IMG/VR virus record: IMGVR_UViG_3300030389_001381
Span: 10,952 to 49,999 of that record
Source: a virus
Strand: one strand, 5' to 3'
Length of the DNA: 39,048 bases
This document shows positions 18,351-27,273 of this stretch, in pieces. Position numbers and translations under genes: made by a program. The notes below the pieces were generated by a model. It was not told where the DNA came from. It worked only from the letters and a program-made list of their open reading frames with translations, and did not search any database. Every line of letters starts with the position of its first letter. The first letter of the stretch is position 1.

Positions 18351-19541
18351 TTAATTGTTAAATTTCCTTGTTTTTATTCTAAGTTTTGAAGTATCAGCAC
18401 CACTTATGGCTTTAACTTTAATACCTTTAACAAAAATATCTCCTGAGGTTTCTTTTCTAGGCTCATTACTTAAATTTTTAGTTTTAGCAACTAAATCTTT
18501 TGTAGCATCAGCCTTTCCTTGCTCATAAAAATGTTTTGCAATAGTATCAGAATTTCTAGCAGCATATATGGCCTTGTGGTATCCTTGTGGATCAACTAGC
18601 ATACCTTTATCGTCTAAGAACGTCTTGACAAAATCAGTAATGTCTGTCTGTTTTTCCACTATTTCGTTAGGATTTTTTACTCCGTACCTAAATTTTTTAT
18701 CACCTACTTTAAAATCAAAACCTTTGAATTCATCAGTAAAAGTATCTTTAGTTACTTTTTGAAAAACCTGTCTTTGTTTAGATAGTGTTTTCTGATCTTC
18801 GTTGTAACGGTTGAAAAAATCAATAGCTTTTTGTTGATCGGGATTTACATTAGATCTCAACTTGATTTCATCATAGTATTTACCTTTCAACTCGTTTAAA
18901 TAGCTTTTAGCTTTTCCAACTTCTTCTTTGAACGCTAAGTTTTTCTTTTTAACTTCACGCTCGTCGTCAACATTTTCATCTATTTTAAAATTATCTTCCA
19001 TTAAGAAATTAACTTCATCATAGCTAAGATGTGGACGAGTATTTTTATAATATTCTCTTAATAACGTATCGTTATCAATGTTTTCATAATCAGCATTTAA
19101 CCTTACATAATCTTCTACTGTTCCATTTGTTTCCTGCATGAACTTTACAAGCTTTTCAATATTCTCTGGTAATACTGGTTGCTCTTGTGTAATAGTTTGT
19201 TTTGTTTCAACTACAGGCTCTTCAGTAACCTCTTTTAAAGGTGCATCTTCTTCTACTTTTTGCTCGGTGTCCCGTATTTCTTCAACCACTGTTTCGCTGT
19301 CTTTACTGTCTTCGGGTTTTTCGACAATAACATTGCTATCATCTGTCTCTTGTGTTTGAACGGCATCTTTGTTTTCTGTTTTGGTTAAATCTACTTTAAT
19401 TGGTTCTTCAGCTTTTTTTACAGCTGCTAAATCAATTTTAACTGTTTCTTCTGGCACTGTTAATTTTTTTGGTACTCTTTTCTTTTTAACTTTAAAGTCA
19501 CCTTCTTGTTTAACAGGTTCATTTGTTTTAGTTTCTGACAT
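18351..19541 (-). CDS. Scaffolding protein candidate, 396 aa
   Basis: The N-terminal ~130 residues are highly acidic and low-complexity, rich in Glu, Lys, Val and Thr. Charged helical segments follow (FKEEVGKAKSYLNELKGKYY). A basic C-terminus contains DPQGYHKAIYAARNSDTIAK and HFYEQGKADATKDLV, a helix-rich pattern common at the capsid-binding end of phage scaffolds. It lies between portal and capsid genes, the standard scaffold position. A role in guiding procapsid assembly is inferred from composition and synteny. A 19-bp AT-rich leader shared with the 272-aa gene precedes its ATG. Confidence 0.75.
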   Translation of the reverse strand: MSETKTNEPVKQEGDFKVKKKRVPKKLTVPEETVKIDLAAVKKAEEPIKVDLTKTENKDAVQTQETDDSNVIVEKPEDSKDSETVVEEIRDTEQKVEEDAPLKEVTEEPVVETKQTITQEQPVLPENIEKLVKFMQETNGTVEDYVRLNADYENIDNDTLLREYYKNTRPHLSYDEVNFLMEDNFKIDENVDDEREVKKKNLAFKEEVGKAKSYLNELKGKYYDEIKLRSNVNPDQQKAIDFFNRYNEDQKTLSKQRQVFQKVTKDTFTDEFKGFDFKVGDKKFRYGVKNPNEIVEKQTDITDFVKTFLDDKGMLVDPQGYHKAIYAARNSDTIAKHFYEQGKADATKDLVAKTKNLSNEPRKETSGDIFVKGIKVKAISGADTSKLRIKTRKFNN

Positions 19542-19542
19542 A

Positions 19543-19561
19543 ATATAATATAATTAAATAA
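19543..19561 (-). repeat. 19-bp AT-rich leader, copy 2
   Basis: This is identical to 16804-16822 (atataatataattaaataa) and begins one base upstream of the scaffold ATG, as copy 1 does for the 272-aa gene. Two identical leaders in the same operon suggest selected translation or promoter function, or recent copying. Confidence 0.6.
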
Positions 19562-19573
19562 TTAATAAATAGT

Positions 19574-21988
19574 TTATCTAGGTTCAAATTGCTCTAGATC
19601 AAAACCTCCTAAAGAATCAAAACCAGCAGATTCAAAATCTGTAGGTAACGCATTATTCTGTCTTTGTTGTATTAGTTGAGACTCTTGCGTACCCTGCATT
19701 TTAATTCTTTTATCTTTTCTATTTTCTATTTCTTGTTCTTTTCTTCCTTCTGCGTCAGCTTTAATTCTAGCTAATTGCATATTATAGCTAAACTCTTCAG
19801 CCATTAGTTCTTTTTTAATGGTTGCTTCTGTTTGCATGCGTTGAATTTCCATTTGAGATTTAGCTTGTTCTATTTGAACTTCTGTTTCAGCTAAAGCTTG
19901 TTGTTTTTGCATTTCTGCTAAAGTAGCTTGCTCAGCTGCTTGAGCATTAGCAGCGGCTTGTGCTTGTATATTAGCTCGTTGTGCTGCTTGATCTTTTTCT
20001 AATTTCTTTTTACGTTTTTGTTTTAAAAGTTGATTAGCTAGTTTTAGATTTTTAACTTGTCTAATATCAATAGCATCGTCTAAATCAATACCACCAGATG
20101 CTAGTGCAACTTGTATGTTTTGTTCTAATTGAGCCTTTTGTTCTTCATCTGGTTCTAATTCTAAAAATATACCAAAATCTGCTAAATTTTTATCTTGTAA
20201 TTCTTCTAATGTTCCAGTATTATAAGCAGATATAGAATCTATTAAAGCAGCTCTAGTTAATGGATATTGTAAAACATCAGCTATTCTTAAAGCAACATTT
20301 TCACAAACTCTAAGAGTTAAATATAAACTAGCTTTCATTAAATGTCTCAATGCGGTGTTAGAATTTGCTGCAGCTATTTTTTGTAATCCAACTAAAGCTT
20401 TTACATCTGGAGTACTAGCATCAGTAGCTTCATTTAATCCCGTCACATCTCTTATCATTTGTAAATAGTATTGATATGTTTGAATTAAACTTTGTATCTT
20501 AGCTCCTCCATTACTTGTTTGAAGTTCTTGAATAGGAACTTTACCTCTATTTATATCACCTTCTTGAGTCATTGATCTACCTACAATACTACCAGTTTGG
20601 AAATACATGTTTAATGCTTCTGCTGGATTATAATTAGTACCATTACCTAAATCAACTTCTGCTAATCCATCAACATCAACAAAAACTCCATCAGGTACCA
20701 TTCTTGATAATACTTGTTGTAATTTTAAATGTGTTAATTGTATCATATCAGCAAAACCAGTTATACGACTTACTGTGGACTCAATCATACCTTTATATAA
20801 TTTAGGAGCACAAATACAATAATTCATATTAACTTTACTAACATTAGAATTAGGTCTAGTCATGTTTTCAGCTAACTTCCACTCTAACATCATTTCATGT
20901 CCTAGTATTTTAGCTCCACTATATAATACCTCAATAGCTCTACCTACTCTTTCAAAGTTGTCGTTTGCAGGAGGATTAAATGAGTCTGGTTTTTCTAAAG
21001 CTTTTTCTAAACCTTGTTCTGTTTGTTTTATTTTAAATACTTGATTACTGTATGTTTTGTATTCAAAATATAAAACTTGCACTTGATTATAAGAATCTTG
21101 TTGAGCATAAAAATTTCTAGTATAATTAGCGTCTCCTGGATATTTTTGTATTACTTCTAATTCTTGATCTGTTAACCAAGGAAACTGTTTTTTAACTTCA
21201 ACTAAACTCATTGATTTAACTTCTCCAACATAATATATATCTTCAAAATTAGGATCATCAGTGTAAGAATAAACTAAATTAGCAGGGTCTACATAATCTA
21301 TATCTATACCATTTGCTAAATTAAATGTAGTTTTTGTAGCTCCTATTCCAATAACAGTTAAGTCTTCAATAACTCTTCTTTTAACAAGTTCATATTTATT
21401 AGCTTGTAAAACATTATCTATAGCTTCTTCTTCTGCTATTTCAATAGATTGTTTATAACTTAACTGCATGTGAAGATCTAAATCTTCTTGTGTTTCTGGA
21501 ATATTATTTGGATCTGCAGAATTAAAAAAATCTAAACCTGTAGCTTCTTTAGTAGCTTGTATCATTTCTTTAGCATACATATCACGCATTATAGCGTCTG
21601 CATACTTTGTTCTTTGCTTTAAAGATTCAGGATCTTGAGCAAAAGCTTTTATATCAAAAACTCTTTGAGACATACCATTTACTATTATATCTACAAATTT
21701 AGGTATAATAGGCACTGGTTTCCAGTCTAAATTTAAATAAGATAAATCACCGTTAACTGCTAATTCATCTTTATATTTTTGCACTGGCTGCTCACCTCTA
21801 GCGTACAATCTAAGTCTATGAAAATTCAACCAACTATTTTGGTATCTATTTCCCATGCCTCCTCTATCTCCAGAGAACCATTCACCTTCAATAGCTCTAC
21901 CGACAGCATAACCATATTCCATTGTTTGCTTTTCCGCGTCTGGTACCACCTGACTAGGAAACGAGCCTGCGTAATTGTATGTTATCAT
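19574..21988 (-). CDS. Portal protein, 804 aa
   Basis: The N-terminal part (SWLNFHRLRLYARGEQPVQK, LNLDWKPVPIIPKFVDIIVN, GMSQRVFDI) is typical of crAss-like portal proteins. The middle contains wing and stem-like segments (ELQTSNGGAKIQSLIQTYQY, MIRDVTGLNEATDAS). The C-terminal ~150 residues form a long Ala/Gln/Glu/Lys coiled coil followed by an acidic tail ending in FEPR; this could be the barrel or the scaffold-contact region. The gene begins immediately after the terminase stop, with zero spacing, so coupled translation is likely. It forms the dodecameric DNA channel at one capsid vertex. Confidence 0.88.
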   Translation of the reverse strand: MITYNYAGSFPSQVVPDAEKQTMEYGYAVGRAIEGEWFSGDRGGMGNRYQNSWLNFHRLRLYARGEQPVQKYKDELAVNGDLSYLNLDWKPVPIIPKFVDIIVNGMSQRVFDIKAFAQDPESLKQRTKYADAIMRDMYAKEMIQATKEATGLDFFNSADPNNIPETQEDLDLHMQLSYKQSIEIAEEEAIDNVLQANKYELVKRRVIEDLTVIGIGATKTTFNLANGIDIDYVDPANLVYSYTDDPNFEDIYYVGEVKSMSLVEVKKQFPWLTDQELEVIQKYPGDANYTRNFYAQQDSYNQVQVLYFEYKTYSNQVFKIKQTEQGLEKALEKPDSFNPPANDNFERVGRAIEVLYSGAKILGHEMMLEWKLAENMTRPNSNVSKVNMNYCICAPKLYKGMIESTVSRITGFADMIQLTHLKLQQVLSRMVPDGVFVDVDGLAEVDLGNGTNYNPAEALNMYFQTGSIVGRSMTQEGDINRGKVPIQELQTSNGGAKIQSLIQTYQYYLQMIRDVTGLNEATDASTPDVKALVGLQKIAAANSNTALRHLMKASLYLTLRVCENVALRIADVLQYPLTRAALIDSISAYNTGTLEELQDKNLADFGIFLELEPDEEQKAQLEQNIQVALASGGIDLDDAIDIRQVKNLKLANQLLKQKRKKKLEKDQAAQRANIQAQAAANAQAAEQATLAEMQKQQALAETEVQIEQAKSQMEIQRMQTEATIKKELMAEEFSYNMQLARIKADAEGRKEQEIENRKDKRIKMQGTQESQLIQQRQNNALPTDFESAGFDSLGGFDLEQFEPR

Positions 21989-24199
21989 TTATTTTATTAT
22001 TTTTGAAATATATCCTTTGTTATTGAATTTTTTAAACCCTAAAGGTTTAGGAGTAACTTCTTTTTGAAATATAGGTTTGTACATATTTTTATTACAACCC
22101 ATAATTGCTAAACCTGAACTAATAGAAGCATCATGCTTTGTTCTATTATTAATATCAAATTTAGCCCAGTCTTCTAATGTTTGTTGAAAATATATATCCC
22201 CATATTTTCCACCTAAGTTACCAACGTAAGTTTCTATATATGATTCAATAGCAGCTGCATGAGCTTGTTTTATATCTTCACTAGAATTAGGTATTCCACC
22301 TATTTCTCTTTCTGTAACAGATAATTTCATAAAAAGTTTATCTGGTCTATTCATTGAAAAACCTCTATATCCTCTTCTTTTAAAATGATATAGTAATCTA
22401 GGTTTATTATTTTCTGCTAATATTGGCATACCATAAAAAACACAAGCCATTAAAACATCTTCAAAAAATATTTCAGCAGTTTGTGGTCTTGATATGTATT
22501 CTAAAAAAAACATATTTGGTGGTACGTTTTCCATAGAAAATTTTGTAAGTCCGTGTAAAGATCCATTTGAACCTCTTGAATCTACTGTTCCTGATATGTC
22601 GTATGGATCACATCCAAAACATCCTGTATGCTCATTTCCAGGATACCTTACACCATTTTTCATTACAACATTATTTTGTAAGTTTATAGGTGGTACCCAT
22701 GTTATATTAAATCTACCACTTTCGTTTGGTTTAAATATAACTCTTGTATCTTTTATTCCATGTTCCCATTGAAAAGAACCTTTAGTAACCATTTTATAAC
22801 TACTACAATCTTCATTAAAATCTATTTGTTCATATATTTTAACCAAGTTAAAAAGTGAAGCTTTTGATTCATCTCTAAAAGCATGTTGAGTAGTTCTTGG
22901 AAATTGTCTATAAAATTCGTTTAATCCGTTTTGATCTTGTTTTAATCCTTCAACTTCGTTTTCCCAGTATTCAATAACTCCAAGTTCAATTTTATCGCCT
23001 CTTGGTCCAACAATCGGTCGCTTAGGTGTGTCGAACACAGGTAATCCATAAGAATCAATGTATCCTTCGTAATTCCATTCCATAGGTATGAACAAACTAT
23101 AGAGTCCCGAACGAGTCTGTCCGTTGGCGTTTCGTTGTGTAACATCTGAATCATCATATAATTTTTTAAAGTTATCGCCTCCTTTGTCTAATGAGTTGCT
23201 TGTTGAACCCATCATACATTTACCAATTATTCTACTACCTAATCTTAATGTTGTTTTTGTAACTCTCCAATTATTTAAAATATTATTAGGTCTTTCCCAT
23301 TTACCACTTTCATCATGTACTAATAGTTTTAATTTTTCACCATCATAACTATTATCACCTGTATTTTTCCAATCAATAGTTGTATCAAGACCTTGTAAGT
23401 CTTCAACTGTTTCGTTGTTTTCAAGTTTACGTCTAGTGAATTTACTAGCAGGAACTCTATAAGCTAACTCTGTTTTAGGTCGATCCATACCATCTTGAAT
23501 CGGTTTAAAAAAGAAAGGATAATTAACTGATATAGGTACAACTTTATCCGTAAACATTTTTTTAGCATCAGGACCAGTTTTAGATAGTATACCATAACGT
23601 GAGTCACTTGATATTGTTGCTAAATTTACAACTTCTCCGGATGCCATAAAAGAGAATCCAGAACGACGGTTTTTGAGGTAGCACATTCCGTAGCATCTTT
23701 TATCTGCTTTGCAAGCTTCCCAGAATAAGAAGAATAATCTATTGGCTTCTCTATAGTCTGGTGCCCCAACGTCAATCTTACTCCACTGCAAGTACATATA
23801 ATGAGTGCCAGTGATGTAAGTAGGAATATCTTTATTATAAAACCAAAAACCTTCTTCTCTACGTGTAAATTCTGTATCAATGTAATCATACCATTTTTCT
23901 TTAAAATCTTCTGGATATTCTTTCCAATCAAAAACAGTTTTTATTTTACTTAATGCTTTAGGATATTCAGCTTTTGACCATTTGTTATTATCAAATTTAT
24001 ATACGTTTTCTTTTAAAGGTAAAGCTATTTTAAGTCCTTGTATCTCATATATGTCACCTATTTTACCACTTTTACTTATAACAACAATATCATGTTCTTT
24101 GTTATAACCATACTCCCACTTTTTATTTTTATTATTTCTTTTTAATATATGTGGTTTTATGTGATTTTTTAAAATCTTATATAAGTTCTGATCGTACAT
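21989..24199 (-). CDS. terL: Terminase large subunit, 736 aa
   Basis: This ATPase-nuclease packages DNA into the head. A Walker A-like loop reads CYLKNRRSGFSF (about 173-184), a degenerate arginine-rich P-loop. Walker B is KLKLLVHDE (289-297, D296/E297), and the coupling motif is likely GKCMMGSTSN (326-335). The nuclease domain starts at FGCDPYD (D531), with a second acidic region at AENN (E596) and a third at TKHDAS (D690). An N-terminal extension of about 130 residues precedes the ATPase. It overlaps the upstream 91-aa gene by one base (TAATG) and directly abuts the portal gene, the usual packaging order. Confidence 0.92.
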   Translation of the reverse strand: MYDQNLYKILKNHIKPHILKRNNKNKKWEYGYNKEHDIVVISKSGKIGDIYEIQGLKIALPLKENVYKFDNNKWSKAEYPKALSKIKTVFDWKEYPEDFKEKWYDYIDTEFTRREEGFWFYNKDIPTYITGTHYMYLQWSKIDVGAPDYREANRLFFLFWEACKADKRCYGMCYLKNRRSGFSFMASGEVVNLATISSDSRYGILSKTGPDAKKMFTDKVVPISVNYPFFFKPIQDGMDRPKTELAYRVPASKFTRRKLENNETVEDLQGLDTTIDWKNTGDNSYDGEKLKLLVHDESGKWERPNNILNNWRVTKTTLRLGSRIIGKCMMGSTSNSLDKGGDNFKKLYDDSDVTQRNANGQTRSGLYSLFIPMEWNYEGYIDSYGLPVFDTPKRPIVGPRGDKIELGVIEYWENEVEGLKQDQNGLNEFYRQFPRTTQHAFRDESKASLFNLVKIYEQIDFNEDCSSYKMVTKGSFQWEHGIKDTRVIFKPNESGRFNITWVPPINLQNNVVMKNGVRYPGNEHTGCFGCDPYDISGTVDSRGSNGSLHGLTKFSMENVPPNMFFLEYISRPQTAEIFFEDVLMACVFYGMPILAENNKPRLLYHFKRRGYRGFSMNRPDKLFMKLSVTEREIGGIPNSSEDIKQAHAAAIESYIETYVGNLGGKYGDIYFQQTLEDWAKFDINNRTKHDASISSGLAIMGCNKNMYKPIFQKEVTPKPLGFKKFNNKGYISKIIK

Positions 24200-24474
24200 T
24201 ACTTAGATCTTCCTTCAGCAAAACCTTTAAAAGTTTTTTCTTTTTTAACTTCTTTAGGTTTTTCATTTAACATATCTTCTTCTTCTTGTATACGCTTAAG
24301 TATTTCAAACGCATCAAATATAGCTAGTTTTTTTGTAGCTGCTGCATTTTTTAATCTATCAGCACTTATATCATCTTCTGAATCAACAATAGGTTCTTTA
24401 GCAACTTTAATTAATTCATCTACTGCTACTTGCCCAGCTTGGATTATATTCTTCTTGGTTTCCTTTATTTTCAT
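24199..24474 (-). CDS. Small terminase-like protein, 91 aa
   Basis: The 91-residue protein is helical and charged: AGQVAVDELIKVAKEP, then DISADRLKNAAATKKLAIFD and AFEILKRIQEEED, with a basic disordered tail. Position directly upstream of the large terminase with a TAATG overlap suggests the small terminase subunit or a functional substitute. It overlaps the preceding GroES-like gene by 59 bp in another frame. There is no clear helix-turn-helix, so the DNA-recognition role is unproven. Confidence 0.6.
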   Translation of the reverse strand: MKIKETKKNIIQAGQVAVDELIKVAKEPIVDSEDDISADRLKNAAATKKLAIFDAFEILKRIQEEEDMLNEKPKEVKKEKTFKGFAEGRSK

Positions 24475-25024
24475 ATTTAATTACAATATCATTAGATTTC
24501 ATACAGTATAACCTTTCACCGTCTACTATAAATTCCCATTCACCATATGGTGTATAACCAACAATGTCACCAGGATTAATTTCTTTATCTTCTAAAGAAC
24601 TATTACCATATTTTAATACTCCTATAAGTTTTTGTTCTTTATCGTTTGTTAGAGATGAATTATTCTTTAATGGTTTTATAAAACATCTATCGTTAAAAGT
24701 AAACCAAGTATTATTGTTTTTATATAAATATATTTGATCAGGTTGACAAAAGTATAAATTATCTTTAAACCAAGATCTACTTTTTTTTTGCTTACCTTTA
24801 GTGTCATAAAAAACTCTAAAAACATTTTGATGCAAAACAACTATATCTCCTACGCTTATACCTGTATAATAAGCTAATGGACAAGCTTTAACTATAGCTT
24901 GTCTATTAACAAATTTCCAAGTTTCAACTTTATTGTTAAGTATTAACTTTTTATCTTCTACTTTAATCTCATTGTTATATGTTTCACCTAATGGTTCTAC
25001 GATAAAATCATATAAACTTTTCAT
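24416..25024 (-). CDS. Tandem GroES-like (Cpn10-fold) protein, 202 aa
   Basis: Two halves each resemble a co-chaperonin barrel. The first (about 1-105) starts KSLYDFIVEPLGE and has ISVGDIVVLHQNVFRV and CQPDQIYLYK. The second (about 110-185) has NDRCFIKPL, then NPGDIVGYTPYGEWEFIVDG and LYCMKSNDIVIKYE, closely matching the GroES pattern VGDIV...G....DGE.....S.IL...E. A recognisable mobile loop is not obvious in either half. The gene is about 9 kb from the groEL-groES pair, just upstream of the terminase genes, and ends in TGA. It could assist capsid folding with a chaperonin or be a structural protein built from the same fold. Confidence 0.62.
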   Translation of the reverse strand: MKSLYDFIVEPLGETYNNEIKVEDKKLILNNKVETWKFVNRQAIVKACPLAYYTGISVGDIVVLHQNVFRVFYDTKGKQKKSRSWFKDNLYFCQPDQIYLYKNNNTWFTFNDRCFIKPLKNNSSLTNDKEQKLIGVLKYGNSSLEDKEINPGDIVGYTPYGEWEFIVDGERLYCMKSNDIVIKYENKGNQEEYNPSWASSSR

Positions 25025-25251
25025 TAATACTCTAAATCATATTCAACAGATATTGCCATGTTAGAGTTGAACTTTTTCCACGGTAATACCTCATTGTTTT
25101 TCTTTATATATATATTATAAGAGTTATCTTGTTCATCTAGTATTATGTAAGCTATTTCATGCCCTCCATATACTTGTTGACCAACAGCATAATGCATTGC
25201 ATCGTTTTTATAATCAGATCCAATGCTTATTTTTCTTATATTACTTTCCAT
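25024..25251 (-). CDS. Small conserved-looking phage protein, 75 aa
   Basis: I choose the ATG at 25251 (MESNIRKISIG) over an upstream TTG-type start, because it gives a short overlap with the previous gene and a better N-terminus. The protein has DYKNDAMHYAVGQQVYGGHE and a beta-rich C-terminus (NSYNIYIKKNNEVLPWKKF). It overlaps the GroES-like gene by one base (TAATG). I know similar short proteins from marine phage late regions but no function. It lies between a coiled-coil protein and the tandem GroES-like gene. Confidence 0.6.
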   Translation of the reverse strand: MESNIRKISIGSDYKNDAMHYAVGQQVYGGHEIAYIILDEQDNSYNIYIKKNNEVLPWKKFNSNMAISVEYDLEY

Positions 25252-25492
25252 CTTCCTCAACAACTTCATTTTCTACAAAAGAACCATCTTTTAAATCAAT
25301 TGAAATACTACCGTATTTTTCATTTAATTTATTTTTTTGTTCTTGTATAAGAGTATCATTTTCTTTGAAGCTTTGCAATAAACTCATTTTTTGTGCTTCT
25401 AAAGATCCTACATGCATTGCTAGTTGATTAGCTTTAGTTGTTAGTTCTGTAATATTATCGAACTCTTCTTTCGTTAATTTATTATTTTTCAT
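25241..25492 (-). CDS. Coiled-coil small protein, 83 aa
   Basis: Residues about 5-58 form one long amphipathic helix (LTKEEFDNITELTTKANQLA and the following LEAQKMSLLQSFKENDTLIQ). A short end segment follows with KYGSISIDLKDGSFV. This helix-plus-KYG-DL pattern is common in small phage proteins encoded near structural genes. The function is unknown. It starts just downstream of a four-unit ATTTA repeat and overlaps the next gene by 11 bp. Confidence 0.62.
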   Translation of the reverse strand: MKNNKLTKEEFDNITELTTKANQLAMHVGSLEAQKMSLLQSFKENDTLIQEQKNKLNEKYGSISIDLKDGSFVENEVVEEDGK

Positions 25493-25493
25493 G

Positions 25494-25516
25494 ATTTAAT
25501 TTAATTTAATTTAATT
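25494..25516 (-). repeat. ATTTA tandem repeat leader
   Basis: Four perfect ATTTA units (plus strand) plus a partial unit occupy the leader of the 83-aa coiled-coil gene, beginning one base past its ATG. A similar three-unit array precedes groEL. The unit number could vary by slippage and alter expression. Confidence 0.65.
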
Positions 25517-25530
25517 ATTATTTAAAATAT

Positions 25531-26571
25531 TTACACTATTCTTTCAAAGTTTACTTCAATTGGTCTATTACCAGCGGCCGAAGGAAACGGCGTTACTCCT
25601 GGTGTAGATGAGTTTTGGAAAGTAACAAATACTTGCAGTGTATCATTTGCGCTAAATTCTTGGTACAACTCTCCATAATATATTTTATCTCCAGCACCAT
25701 CATTTGATCTTTCATCGCAAACTTGAATACCTACTCCATTTATAACAAATTCTATAATTACTTCAATAAAATTATTTTGATCAAACCAGTGATTTGCTGT
25801 ACTTACTCTCCATACACCTGCACCATTAGCACCTAATGTAAATGTTGCTATTTGACCAGCGTCACCTCCGTTAGCATTAGTACATGTCCAAGCATAATTT
25901 GCAGCCTGCCCAGCTTGGTATGTACCTACTTGAATTAATGGTGTAGGGTCAAAAGGTAAACCACTTGTTGTTGGTAATGTTCCTGGTGCTGGTGGAAAAT
26001 TAACATAAGCAACTGGATTATTATTTGTCCACACAAATGATTGAAGTGATTTGTAACCTATATATTGATTTTCAAATGGATTTTTCCATAAAACACCTGA
26101 GCCAGCTCCTCCATCTGAAACTAACATAAAGTCAACGCTACCAGCTGAACCATTTTTGCCTACAATGTCATTGTTAACTATTAATGTAGAATTAAAAGTT
26201 ATCATACCCATACCTGAGTCATCTATTATAATATCATCACTTGGACCAATTCTCATATCCGTACCAAGTTCATGATATAAAAATTGTTGACCTTGAGATT
26301 GTATTTCTGCTACATCACCATTTGCAGCACTAGTTGCTAAAAACAGATTTACGCTATTTGCAGTTCCATCACCAATGTATAAATCACCTGTTAAAGGATT
26401 TCCGTTTCCAGCAGCTATAGGTAGATAAGGACCACCTGCTAATGTTATTAAACTTGAAGCTAGATCTGCTGGTGAAATTCTATTGTTGTTTGCTCCTGCG
26501 TATCCTACTATACCATCAAAATTATTTATATCTGCTTCTGCAGTAAATTGTGAAAATTTTATATTTGCCAT
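25531..26571 (-). CDS. Tail fibre/receptor-binding candidate, 346 aa
   Basis: The N-terminus (MANIKFSQFTAEADINNFDG, IVGYAGANNNRISPADLASS) resembles the attachment module of two other fibre-like proteins at 35967-37106 and 37108-37587. The middle has collagen-free, beta-rich repeats typical of fibres (GNPLTGDLYIGDGTANSVNL, DIIIDDSGMGMITFNSTLIV). The C-terminal ~170 residues form a beta-sandwich-like tip with QVGTYQAGQAANYAWTC and NDTLQVFVTFQNSSTPG. A tip role in host-surface recognition is inferred from this layout. It is transcribed just before the coiled-coil/GroES-like/terminase genes. Confidence 0.68.
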   Translation of the reverse strand: MANIKFSQFTAEADINNFDGIVGYAGANNNRISPADLASSLITLAGGPYLPIAAGNGNPLTGDLYIGDGTANSVNLFLATSAANGDVAEIQSQGQQFLYHELGTDMRIGPSDDIIIDDSGMGMITFNSTLIVNNDIVGKNGSAGSVDFMLVSDGGAGSGVLWKNPFENQYIGYKSLQSFVWTNNNPVAYVNFPPAPGTLPTTSGLPFDPTPLIQVGTYQAGQAANYAWTCTNANGGDAGQIATFTLGANGAGVWRVSTANHWFDQNNFIEVIIEFVINGVGIQVCDERSNDGAGDKIYYGELYQEFSANDTLQVFVTFQNSSTPGVTPFPSAAGNRPIEVNFERIV

Positions 26572-26580
26572 TTTATTATT

Positions 26581-26742
26581 TTATTCTCTGATCATTAAAT
26601 CAGCATTGTTTTCTGTTAACATTTGATCTACTCCATTTTCTAATATAATGAAGTTAGTTATGGGGCCAGATCCGCCACTACCTTGTGTTATTGGTATTGC
26701 GTCAACTGCTAGTGCGAGTGCTAGTGATAAAGGTGATCCCAT
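26581..26742 (-). CDS. Short hydrophobic-start phage protein, 53 aa
   Basis: This 53-residue frame starts at an ATG at 26742, one base past the preceding stop, and ends in TAA. The N-terminus is Leu/Ala-rich (MGSPLSLALALAVDAIPITQ), followed by a Gly/Ser linker and ENGVDQMLTENNADLMIRE. The ...TEN...ADLMI.E ending recalls short repeat-like sequences in phage fibre proteins. It fits the gap between two genes exactly, which supports it as a real gene. The function is unknown; the segment could equally be a fibre-associated peptide. Confidence 0.6.
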   Translation of the reverse strand: MGSPLSLALALAVDAIPITQGSGGSGPITNFIILENGVDQMLTENNADLMIRE

Positions 26743-26743
26743 T

Positions 26744-27268
26744 TTATTTTAATGCTAATATATCTGAAGCTGAAGTTCCTGTTGCAAAAACTCTTATTAC
26801 CTGTAAAGGTACATATGAATTATTACCTACATTTTTTAAATCTACAGGTTCTTCACTAGAAGCTGGTATAACTCTTAAATCACCTGCAGTTCCTACAAAC
26901 AAACTAAAACCTTCATTACCAGATTTTAAATTTGCTGCTCCTCCATTACCTCTATATATATCAAAAGCAGCTCCACCACCTACACCTGGTGCAGATAAAG
27001 TCAACGCATCTTCGCTAACTATTGCTATTACTTGAGCTATGGTACCAGTACTTGGTTCATATACTACGTCACCTAAAGCTACTTTGTTAGAATACCCTGT
27101 TCCAGCAGGATTTGATTCACCGCTTAAAAACTTACCTGTTCCTGCGTTTACTGTTAAATTTACACCGGCACCAGTGTTGCTACCGCTTTTATAAACACCA
27201 GGATCTGGTATGTTTATATCATCATTAGGTACAACTATTACCGCTTCTGTTGGTTGATTACTTGCCAT
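26744..27268 (-). CDS. Beta-rich virion-surface protein candidate, 174 aa
   Basis: The Gly/Ala/Val/Asn-rich sequence reads as all-beta: GVYKSGSNTGAGVNLTVNAG, KVALGDVVYEPSTGTIAQVI, and DALTLSAPGVGGGAAFDIYR. There is no signal peptide or catalytic motif. This is typical of head decoration or fibre-associated phage proteins. It is encoded between the holin and the fibre gene, with spacings of 5 bp and 1 bp. The structural role is inferred from composition and position only. Confidence 0.6.
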   Translation of the reverse strand: MASNQPTEAVIVVPNDDINIPDPGVYKSGSNTGAGVNLTVNAGTGKFLSGESNPAGTGYSNKVALGDVVYEPSTGTIAQVIAIVSEDALTLSAPGVGGGAAFDIYRGNGGAANLKSGNEGFSLFVGTAGDLRVIPASSEEPVDLKNVGNNSYVPLQVIRVFATGTSASDILALK

Positions 27269-27273
27269 TTTTA

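Noticed and set aside
8882-19576. TAG stop-codon reassignment, as in some crAss-like phages
   Set aside because: TAG ends the nozzle, capsid and portal genes at sensible positions and TGA ends the GroES-like gene, so the standard bacterial code fits.
23626-23931. Alternative minus-strand frame of 101 aa inside the terminase gene
   Set aside because: It is fully nested in the terminase frame, which has the expected motifs across this stretch; it is an out-of-frame shadow.
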